This document shows positions 16,565 through 23,255 of a stretch of DNA of 64,000 nucleotides, piece after piece; position 1 is the stretch's first letter, and each line of letters starts with the position of its first letter. Both the position numbers and the translations under genes were made by a program. The notes under the pieces are model-generated. The model had not been told where the DNA came from. It was given only the letters and a program-made list of their open reading frames with translations, and ran no database searches. Source of the DNA: VRUE01 sp963747765 (lineage in GTDB: Bacteria > Actinomycetota > Thermoleophilia > Solirubrobacterales > 70-9); the NCBI GenBank assembly GCA_963747765.1, contig CAVVGH010000007.1:496001-560000 (forward strand), given 5' to 3'.

Positions 16565-17890
16565 ATGCCCAGGTACCACGTAACGACGTTCGGGTGCCAG
16601 ATGAACGTCCACGACTCGGAGCGCATGCGCGGCATGCTGGAGTCGCTCGGCTACGAGGAGGCCGTCAGCCGCGCCGAGGCGGACCTGATCCTTTTCAACA
16701 CCTGCTCGATTCGGGAGTCGGCGGACAATCGCTTCGTCGCGCATTTGGGTGAGGCAAAGCGCCTCAAGAGCGAAGACCCCGAGCGGGTGGTCGGCGTCGG
16801 GGGCTGTTGGGCGCAGTCGGTCAAGAACGAGGTCTTCGAGCGCTTCCCCTTCGTCGACGTCGCCTTCGGCCCAGGCCAGATCCACAAGCTGGCCGAGTTC
16901 CTCAACTCCGATTCGCTGAGCGCCCAGGGGTACTTCGAGTTCGAGGGCTTCGCCGGTCATCTGCCGGCGCATCGAGAGCGGCAGTTCCAGGGCTGGCTGC
17001 AGATCTCACAGGGATGCAATTGCCGATGTTCGTACTGCATCGTGCCCTCCACGCGGGGCCGCGAGATGAGCCGCGACCCGGCCGAGCTGGTCGCGGAGGC
17101 TGAGGCTCAGGCGGCCGATGGGGTCCGGGAGCTGACCCTTCTCGGCCAGAACGTCAACAGCTACGGGCGCGATCTTCCCCAAGCGTCCCGGATTGGCTTC
17201 TCGGAGCTGCTGGCGCGGATTGACGCGCTGGATGGGATCGAGCGCATCCGCTACACGAGTCCCCACCCCAAGGACATGCGGGAGGACGTGGTCCTCGCGC
17301 ACGCCAGGCTGCCGGCGCTCTGCGAGCACATCCATCTGCCGCTGCAGTCGGGCTCGAGCAGGGTCCTCAAGCGCATGCGGCGCACCTACGACCGCGAGCG
17401 CTACATGGATCGGGTCGCGCTGATTCGCGAGCACGTGCCCGACTGCGCGATCACCACCGACATCATCGTTGGGTTCCCTGGTGAGACCGAGACGGACTTC
17501 GCGGAAACACTCGAGGTCGTCGAGGAGGTCGGATACGACAGCGCCTTCACCTTCGTCTTCTCCCCGCGGCGGGAAACCGAGGCGGCGACCATGGCGGGGC
17601 AGCTGCCACACCCCGTCAAGGTCGAGCGGATGGAAGCTCTTGTCGAGCTGGTGCAGCGGCGGGCGACCGAGCGCGCACAACGTTTCGTCGGGCGCCAGAT
17701 GGAGGTTCTGGTCGAAGGTCCTAGCCGCACCGATCCGAGCCGGCTGCGGGGGCGCACGCGGCACAACAAGACGGTCAACTTCGACGGCACCGCGAGCCCC
17801 GGCGACCTCGTCTCGGTCGAGATCACCGACGCGACGTCGACGACGTTGGGCGGAGTTGCGGCAAAGCCTCTCACTCAACTTTTTCGGTGA
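16565..17890 (+). CDS. miaB: tRNA-2-methylthio-N6-dimethylallyladenosine synthase
   Basis: A 441-residue radical-SAM methylthiotransferase acting on i6A37 of tRNA, downstream of MiaA. The N-terminal UPF0004 domain has its three cluster cysteines (C11, C47, C81). The radical-SAM cluster is CxxxCxxC at C151, C155 and C158, with an extra cysteine between the first two (GCNCRCSYC). A TRAM domain closes the protein. The ATG at 16565 is supported by the TFGCQMN motif lying at its usual distance and by the -10 box just upstream. Confidence 0.95.
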   Translation: MPRYHVTTFGCQMNVHDSERMRGMLESLGYEEAVSRAEADLILFNTCSIRESADNRFVAHLGEAKRLKSEDPERVVGVGGCWAQSVKNEVFERFPFVDVAFGPGQIHKLAEFLNSDSLSAQGYFEFEGFAGHLPAHRERQFQGWLQISQGCNCRCSYCIVPSTRGREMSRDPAELVAEAEAQAADGVRELTLLGQNVNSYGRDLPQASRIGFSELLARIDALDGIERIRYTSPHPKDMREDVVLAHARLPALCEHIHLPLQSGSSRVLKRMRRTYDRERYMDRVALIREHVPDCAITTDIIVGFPGETETDFAETLEVVEEVGYDSAFTFVFSPRRETEAATMAGQLPHPVKVERMEALVELVQRRATERAQRFVGRQMEVLVEGPSRTDPSRLRGRTRHNKTVNFDGTASPGDLVSVEITDATSTTLGGVAAKPLTQLFR

Positions 17891-17969
17891 ATCGACGCCG
17901 ACCCTCCGCGAGCGAATCGGCGAAAAGGTACAAGCCGTTCGAGGCATTGCCGCAACCCCACTCATCGCC

Positions 17970-18701
17970 ATGGATGTCGTAGGGATATTTGGGCCGACGG
18001 GGGTTGGCAAGACCGGGGTTGCGATCGAGCTCGCAGAGCTGCTCCGGGAGTTGGGCGAGGAGCCGGTGGCGATCTCCTGCGATGCGCTGCAGGTCTACGA
18101 GGGGCTCGAGACGCTGACCGGCGCGGCGACCGCGGAGCAGCGACAGCGGCTCGAGCACCGGCTGGTCGGGTTCGTGCCGGTGACGCAGCCGTTCTCGGTC
18201 GGCGACTACATGCGACTGGCGCACCAGGAGGTGGACGCGGCGTTGCAAGCGGGCCGGAGGCCAATGGTCGTGGGGGGGACGGGCCTCTATCTGCGCGCGG
18301 CGCTGGCTGAGCTCTCCCTGGTGCGGGTGCCGCCCGGCACCGAGGACTCCGAGCTGTGGTCGCCCGAGACCCGTCACCCGACGGCGATCTTCGGCCTCGA
18401 CATGGACAGGGACGAACTGTATGAGCGAATCGGCGTGCGGACTGAGGCAATCGTTGCCGCGGGGGCCGAGCGGGAGGTTCGCCGGGCCGAGGCGGCCGGG
18501 CCGTCGCGCACCGCCCGCAAGGCGCTTGGCTTCGATGAGCTCCTCAGCGGCGACCTGGAGCGGATGAAGAAGCGCTCGCGCAACTACGCGCGACGCCAGC
18601 TCACGTGGATGCGCAAGATTCCGAACTTGCGGTGGATCGACCGCACCGGGCGCAGCGATGCCGAGGTCGCCGCCGAGATCGCAGCCGGACTTGGGGGATA
18701 G
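17970..18701 (+). CDS. miaA: tRNA dimethylallyltransferase, short form
   Basis: 243 residues, against about 300 in most MiaA. The P-loop GPTGVGKT (8-15), the CDALQVYEG segment (equivalent of the usual ADSxQVYxG), the VVGGTGLY motif and the C-terminal KKRSRNYARRQLTWMR helix are all present. The middle segment that normally carries the conserved DPxxAxRIHPND stretch is reduced to about 40 residues with no match. The core prenyltransferase fold is therefore kept but the swivel/anticodon-contact insertion seems reduced. No frameshift is apparent. The neighbouring miaB supports the assignment. Confidence 0.85.
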   Translation: MDVVGIFGPTGVGKTGVAIELAELLRELGEEPVAISCDALQVYEGLETLTGAATAEQRQRLEHRLVGFVPVTQPFSVGDYMRLAHQEVDAALQAGRRPMVVGGTGLYLRAALAELSLVRVPPGTEDSELWSPETRHPTAIFGLDMDRDELYERIGVRTEAIVAAGAEREVRRAEAAGPSRTARKALGFDELLSGDLERMKKRSRNYARRQLTWMRKIPNLRWIDRTGRSDAEVAAEIAAGLGG

Positions 18702-18710
18702 GCTGCCGCC
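18699..18710 (+). promoter_or_regulatory. Leaderless-type -10 of dapF
   Basis: TAGGCT (18699-18704), whose TAG is also the miaA stop codon, is followed by 6 nt and the GTG at 18711. Confidence 0.45.
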
Positions 18711-19550
18711 GTGAGATTCGAGAAGTGGCAGGCACTGGGCAACGATTACCTGATCCTCGAGGCCAGCCGGCTTCCCTGGGAGCTGAGCGCGGCGCGGGTG
18801 AAGCGCATCTGCGATCCGCACTGCGGAATCGGCTCCGACGGCATCCTGCTTCTCTCCAAAGGCGTCGATCCCGATCTCGTTGCCGACCTGCGCATCTTCA
18901 ACCCCGACGGCTCGGAGGCGGAGCTCTCCGGTAACGGCGCCCGCGAGGCAATCCTCTACCTGCGCCGGCACGACTGGACGACGGCGGACACCTTCTCGAT
19001 CGGCACGATCGCCGGCCGAATCACCCCGACGATCGTCTCGGAGCGGGTTTGCGCGGTCGACATGGGCAGGGCGTCTACCCAATCGAAGGATTTTCCCTCC
19101 GGCCACCCGACCGGCAGGGGAACGCTGAGCGCCGCCGGCCGCGAGTGGCGCTTCCAGCACGTGTCGATCGGCAACCCGCAGTGCGCGATCGAAGTCGATG
19201 GCTCGCTGGAGGATCTCGACCTGGGGGAGATCGGGCCCGACATAGAAGGCCACGAGCTCTTCCCCAATCGCACCAACGTCTCCTTCTTCAGGGTCGACGG
19301 CAGCAATGTGCGGGCACGCATCTTCGAGCGGGGCGTGGGCGAGACGCTCTCGTCTGGCACGGGAGCATGCGGCGCCGCGGTCACCGCCTTTCTGCGCGGT
19401 GCGGCGAGCCCAGTTGTCGTCGAGCTCGACGGCGGTCAGCTCGAGGTCGAGATATCGGACGACCTCGATGTGCGTCTCACCGGCTGGGCGGAACCAATTT
19501 GCACCGGTGAGCTGTCGCCGGAGCTGCTGGCCGCCCTGGCCGACCTTTAG
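18711..19550 (+). CDS. dapF: Diaminopimelate epimerase-fold protein with both catalytic Cys replaced by Ser
   Basis: 279 residues with full-length DapF similarity: FEKWQALGNDY at the start, CGIGSDGIL, the NPDGSEAELSGNGAR block and GETLSSGTGAC. In the known enzyme the two acid/base residues are the Cys of CGNGxR and the Cys of (A)CGTGA. Here both positions are serine (codons TCC and TCT), while a neighbouring non-catalytic Cys remains. A normal LL- to meso-diaminopimelate epimerisation by two thiols is therefore not possible as described for the family. It lies 11 nt upstream of dapL, so a role in the diaminopimelate pathway is still the best guess; another substrate or a different chemistry is possible. 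Confidence 0.88.
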   Translation: MRFEKWQALGNDYLILEASRLPWELSAARVKRICDPHCGIGSDGILLLSKGVDPDLVADLRIFNPDGSEAELSGNGAREAILYLRRHDWTTADTFSIGTIAGRITPTIVSERVCAVDMGRASTQSKDFPSGHPTGRGTLSAAGREWRFQHVSIGNPQCAIEVDGSLEDLDLGEIGPDIEGHELFPNRTNVSFFRVDGSNVRARIFERGVGETLSSGTGACGAAVTAFLRGAASPVVVELDGGQLEVEISDDLDVRLTGWAEPICTGELSPELLAALADL

Positions 19551-19561
19551 GGTTCCAGCCA

Positions 19562-20752
19562 ATGGCCGACGCCGAGACCAAGCCGGGAGTCGCCGCGCCT
19601 TCGAGGCGGTTGGAGGCCATGCCGCCCTATATGTTCGCGGAGCTCGAGCGGCGGGTCGCCGACAAGCGAGCCGCGGGCATCGACGTGATCAGCCTTGGCA
19701 TCGGTGATCCCGATGAACCGACCTATCCGCACATCGTCTCCGCGATGCAGAAGGCCGTGGCGGACCCGACCAACCAGAAGTACCCAAGCAACCGCGGCCG
19801 GGCGGAGTTCCGCGAGGCATTCGCCGAGTTCTACGACGAGCGCTTCGGAGTCGCGATCGATCCCGATCGCGAGGTGATCCCGGCGATCGGCGCCAAGGAG
19901 TGCATCTACAACCTCTGCTTCGCCTTTCTCGATCCCGGTGGCGTCGCCCTGGCCTCGGACCCGGGCTACCCGGTCTACACCGGGGGGCCGATCCTTGCCG
20001 GGGCAACCCCGGCGCTGCTGCCGCTGGTCCCGGAGCTGGGTTTTGCGCCCGACCTGAGCGCCGTGCCGGCCGAGGTTGCCGCAGAGGCGCGACTGATGTT
20101 CCTCAACTACCCGAACAACCCGAGCGGAGCCGTCGCCCCCGAGGGCTTCTTCGAGCTCGTCGTCTCGTTCGCTCGCGAGCACGAGATCCTCGTCGTCCAT
20201 GACAACGCCTACTCGGAGACGACCTACGACGGCTATGTCGCGCCCAGCTTCCTCGCCACCCCCGGCGCCATGGAGGTCGGCGTCGAGGTCTTCTCGCTCT
20301 CCAAGGGCTACAACATGACCGGCTGGCGTTGCGCAGCCATCCTCGGCAACGCTGAAGCGATCCAGACCTACTGGCGCTTGAAGACCAACGTCGACTCCGG
20401 CCTCTTCGAGGCTGTGCAGCTGGCTGGTGCGGCAGCGCTTCGCGGTCCACGGACGCCGCTGGAACGGATGAACGAGACCTACGCCCGCCGCCGCGACCTG
20501 GTTGTCGCCGCGCTGCGCGAGATCGGCGTCGAGGTGCAGGCGCCGAAGGGCACCATCTACGTCTGGGCACCCGTCCCAACCGGGCACACCTCGACGTCCT
20601 TCGCCGAGCTCGTCCTCGAGGAGGCGGCGGTGATCGTCTCGCCCGGGTCGATGTACGGGCCCAGCGGAGAGGGCTTCTTCCGCATCTCGCTCACCACCCC
20701 CGACGACCGCATCGTCGAGGCCGTCGAGCGCATGCGCAAGCACCTCACCTAG
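19562..20752 (+). CDS. dapL: LL-diaminopimelate aminotransferase-like class I/II aminotransferase
   Basis: 396 residues of fold-type I PLP enzyme. The internal-aldimine lysine K248 is in SLSKGYNMTGWR, a segment characteristic of LL-DAP aminotransferases and close relatives. NYPNNPSGAV and the C-terminal FFRISLT (Arg carboxylate clamp) are also present. DapL converts tetrahydrodipicolinate directly to LL-diaminopimelate, bypassing DapC/D/E. Position 11 nt after dapF and the dapA/dapB genes upstream support this over a generic aspartate aminotransferase, but substrate cannot be proven from sequence. Confidence 0.85.
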   Translation: MADAETKPGVAAPSRRLEAMPPYMFAELERRVADKRAAGIDVISLGIGDPDEPTYPHIVSAMQKAVADPTNQKYPSNRGRAEFREAFAEFYDERFGVAIDPDREVIPAIGAKECIYNLCFAFLDPGGVALASDPGYPVYTGGPILAGATPALLPLVPELGFAPDLSAVPAEVAAEARLMFLNYPNNPSGAVAPEGFFELVVSFAREHEILVVHDNAYSETTYDGYVAPSFLATPGAMEVGVEVFSLSKGYNMTGWRCAAILGNAEAIQTYWRLKTNVDSGLFEAVQLAGAAALRGPRTPLERMNETYARRRDLVVAALREIGVEVQAPKGTIYVWAPVPTGHTSTSFAELVLEEAAVIVSPGSMYGPSGEGFFRISLTTPDDRIVEAVERMRKHLT

Positions 20753-20805
20753 TGTCCCGATCCGCATCCACTTAGCTCGGGCCGCCCCAGCCGCTCAGTT
20801 CGTCA

Positions 20806-20898
20806 TTTGTATCGCCCAGCGATACAAAGAGCGAACGGAGTCTCGATCCAGCCGCCCCAGCCGCTCAGCTCGTCATTTGTATCGCCCAGCGATACAAA
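20806..20898 (+). repeat. Two 23-nt perfect palindromes in 70-bp tandem units
   Basis: TTTGTATCGC, loop CCA, GCGATACAAA occurs at 20806-20828 and 20876-20898. Each is extended by a flanking GTTCG/CGAAC-type pairing across 3-nt internal loops. Confidence 0.9.
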
Positions 20899-20997
20899 CG
20901 GCGAACTGAGTTCGTAACCGCTTCGTTCAGGCCACCCCAGCCGTCGCAGCCGTGCGCAACGGTCCTCCTAAAGCCCCCGACCGCCTGGTCCCCGCCA

Positions 20998-21054
20998 AGC
21001 CTCCCCCTGTTTGCCCTCCTACTTGCAGGTGAGGAGGGCAAACAGGGGGAGGCT
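20998..21054 (+). terminator. 23-bp perfect hairpin of composite element copy 1
   Basis: Arms 20998-21020 and 21032-21054 are perfectly complementary around the 11-nt loop ACTTGCAGGTG. It is followed by GTTTCTCTC, so it could terminate dapL transcription. The same arms recur at 49281-49337 with the loop reversed. Confidence 0.8.
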
Positions 21055-21315
21055 GTTTCTCTCATCGATCGTCGAGACGTTCGTTTCGGGTCGACCAGGC
21101 CCCCTTCGAACACCCCGTCCAGGAACTTGGAGAATCAATCAATGAGATGGCCAGGGCGGGTCACAGGGACGTTTCCGCGCTCCTCGTCAGAGAGCCAGGG
21201 GACTGGCGGATTTCCTACCCAGCGACGAGGGAACCGGGATCGTGGGGAGGGGATGGACCGGTCGGTCCTGACCGGTGTCGCCTGAGTGGCGCGCGGGGGC
21301 GTGCAGCCCAAGTTC

Positions 21316-21360
21316 GGCCCAACCACTCGCGACGCTGCTCCCGAATTCTGATCCAGGTCA
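21316..21360 (-). repeat. Second copy of the 7519-7563 motif, at the MBL gene 3' end
   Basis: About 36 of 45 positions match 7519-7563, including CGACGCTGCTC and CAGGTCA. It runs into the stop codon of the MBL hydrolase gene. Confidence 0.6.
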
Positions 21361-22209
21361 CTGGCGAGTCGCGGCCTGCGCCTCCTCGCGCTTGCGCCAG
21401 TAGCGGTCGAGGCCTCGCCATTGGTACTCGGGGGGGACGCTTTGGATCAGCTCTGCGGCTGCGTCGGGATTGTCGGCGGCGGCGGCGACGCGTTCGCGGT
21501 GGCGCCGTTCGTACTCCTCCTCGCCGAGCTCACGCACCAGGGTCGCCTCCTCGCGCAGGCGCTCGCGCACCTGCGCCAGGTGGGACGGGGGATCCTCGAT
21601 TGCGCCAAAGTGAGTCAGGCCAAGCCGCTGCGGCCCCCAGGACTCGATGATGGCAAGCGATTTCTCCCAGAGCTCGACGTCGATGTCGGGCGGCGGGGTG
21701 GGGGGGACGATCAGGTTGGCGCCCGGGATCGAGACTGCGGCGACGTCGCCGACGAAGGCGGTGCCGCTCTCCTCGTGCAGGTAGGAGACGTGATGGGAGG
21801 CATGGCCCGGCGTATAGGCCACGCGCATGCCGAGCACGGTCTCGCCGCCGGAAAGTGCTCTGACATTGGCCTCCGGCACGGGGACGATCTCACCCCAGAG
21901 GTGTTGCATCTGATCGCCGTAGAGCCGCTCCGCACTGGCCAGCAGCCTCGACGGGTCGACCAGGTGGGGCGCTCCCCGCTCGTGGACGTAGACCTCCAGA
22001 TCGGGCCAGCGGCGCACCAGCGCCCCGGTTGCCGCCGCGTGGTCGAGGTGGATGTGCGTGAGCAGCAGCGCCCTCGGCCGCTCCTCGCCGAGCGCCTCCA
22101 GAAGGGTTTCCATCGAGGCCTCCGGGCCGGGGTCGACCAGTAGGCCGTCGAGGTCCCAGCAGCCGATCACGTGCGGCCGGCCCAGGTGCATGACGTCGAT
22201 GACGCGCAT
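21358..22209 (-). CDS. MBL-fold metallohydrolase
   Basis: 283 residues. The metallo-beta-lactamase zinc motif is THIHLDHA (H52, H54, D56, H57), with further ligands in TPGHASHHVSYLH (His) and VGDVAAV (Asp) and a late THFG. The length and C-terminal Glu/Arg-rich helical region resemble glyoxalase II-like hydrolases of unknown substrate. The ATG at 22209 gives a natural start (MRVIDVMHLG); the longer upstream reading frame is antisense-like and Arg-rich. It lies 13 nt downstream of the epimerase gene on the same strand, so the two probably form an operon. Confidence 0.88.
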   Translation of the reverse strand: MRVIDVMHLGRPHVIGCWDLDGLLVDPGPEASMETLLEALGEERPRALLLTHIHLDHAAATGALVRRWPDLEVYVHERGAPHLVDPSRLLASAERLYGDQMQHLWGEIVPVPEANVRALSGGETVLGMRVAYTPGHASHHVSYLHEESGTAFVGDVAAVSIPGANLIVPPTPPPDIDVELWEKSLAIIESWGPQRLGLTHFGAIEDPPSHLAQVRERLREEATLVRELGEEEYERRHRERVAAAADNPDAAAELIQSVPPEYQWRGLDRYWRKREEAQAATRQ

Positions 22210-22222
22210 CGGTGGCGTTGGC

Positions 22223-23209
22223 TCAGGCCGAGAGCTTGCCTTCGGCCTCAAGGGTCTGGCGCAACCCCTCCTCCATGCCACGCGGCGCGTAGCCCAGCTC
22301 CCGGCTCGCCTTCTCGTGGCTGGCCCAGAAGGTGACACCGTCGGCCGACGAGATCAGCTCCCGAAGGTTGGGTGGCTGTCCCATCAGCTTCCCAACCAGC
22401 GGCCCGATCGGTGTCAACGCCTTCATGACGGGAACGGGCATCGCATGCTTGGGGGCGCTGCGGCCCGTGATTCCGGCCACAACCTCGATCGCGTCGCGCA
22501 CCGTAGTGACTGGGCCGCTGAGCACGTAGGTCTCACTCGGCCGACCCTTGTCGAGCGCAAGGATGATCCCCGCCGCGATGTCCTCCACGTGGGAGAGGCA
22601 AATGCCGAGCTCGGGGAAGGGGAGGAGCGGCATCCGCCCCGACAGGAACTGGTCGAGGAGATCCGCGATCGCCGAGCTGTCGCCCGGTCCGTAGACCCCG
22701 CCGGGCTGGACGATCACGCAGGGCAGGTCGTCCTCGGCGACCATCCGCTTGGCGATTCTGTGCGCCTCGAGCTTGGTCTCCTCGTAGTAGGAGGTGAACT
22801 CCTTGCCCGGGTGCACATATGTCTCGTCGACGACCCTGCGATGGGTGTTGCCGAACACTCCCACGGTCGATACGTAGACGACCTTCGGAATCTTGGCGGC
22901 GAGCGCAGCGCGCAGGACGTTCTCGGTGCCGTGGACGTTCGCCTCGTACATCGCAGGGCGCTTGGACGCCGGGATGCCCACCTCGTACAGCGCCGCCGCA
23001 TGGATCACCGCGTCGCAGCCGTCCATCCCGCGGCGGATCGCGTCGCTGTCGCCAAGGTCACCCGGCACCAGATCGCAGCCGATCTCGGCAAGCGCCGCGC
23101 CCTTCTCCGGGCTGCGAACGAGACAGACAACCTCGTTGTTGCGGTCCCGCAACTGGCGGACGATCTCTCCCCCGATGAAGCCCGTTCCTCCGGTGACGAA
23201 CACCTTCAC
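22223..23209 (-). CDS. NAD-dependent epimerase/dehydratase (extended SDR)
   Basis: 328 residues. The N-terminal Rossmann motif TGGTGFIG (6-13) and a YYEETK active-site Tyr/Lys pair place it in the extended SDR family, nearest in look to dihydroflavonol-4-reductase or NDP-sugar epimerase-like proteins. Substrate is not identifiable. It is transcribed divergently from hflX across 46 bp and followed by the MBL hydrolase gene. Confidence 0.88.
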   Translation of the reverse strand: MKVFVTGGTGFIGGEIVRQLRDRNNEVVCLVRSPEKGAALAEIGCDLVPGDLGDSDAIRRGMDGCDAVIHAAALYEVGIPASKRPAMYEANVHGTENVLRAALAAKIPKVVYVSTVGVFGNTHRRVVDETYVHPGKEFTSYYEETKLEAHRIAKRMVAEDDLPCVIVQPGGVYGPGDSSAIADLLDQFLSGRMPLLPFPELGICLSHVEDIAAGIILALDKGRPSETYVLSGPVTTVRDAIEVVAGITGRSAPKHAMPVPVMKALTPIGPLVGKLMGQPPNLRELISSADGVTFWASHEKASRELGYAPRGMEEGLRQTLEAEGKLSA

Positions 23210-23241
23210 GCCGGAAAGCCTATCCAGCTGAGCACGCCGCC

Positions 23242-23255
23242 TACAATCGGACCGA
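23242..23255 (+). promoter_or_regulatory. Leaderless-type -10 of hflX
   Basis: TACAAT (23242-23247) is followed by 8 nt and the GTG at 23256, the best -10 match among the leaderless-type starts. Confidence 0.65.

Larger units (their letters stand above)
20781..21205 (+). repeat. Composite palindromic element, copy 1
   Basis: Fills most of the 605-bp gap between dapL and the convergent MBL hydrolase. In order: two tandem 70-bp palindromic units (20781-20850, 20851-20920), a spacer containing GACCGCCTGG, a 23-bp hairpin (20998-21054), GTTTCTCTCATCGATC, CGTTTCGGGT, AATCAATCAAT...TGGCCAGG and a CGCTCCTCGTCAGAGAGC tail. The same blocks in the same order occur at 49103-49470 and, inverted, at 58740-59140. 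No protein-coding signal is convincing here. Confidence 0.88.

Noticed and set aside
18711..19550. Selenocysteine or frameshift as an explanation for missing DapF cysteines
   Set aside because: Both positions are ordinary Ser codons (TCC, TCT) in an uninterrupted frame with conserved flanks.
20865..21113. Small frames in the three composite elements giving similar Arg-rich peptides
   Set aside because: The peptide similarity follows from the DNA repeat and occurs on both strands. Stems change by palindrome constraint rather than by codon position, and no start site or RBS is shared.
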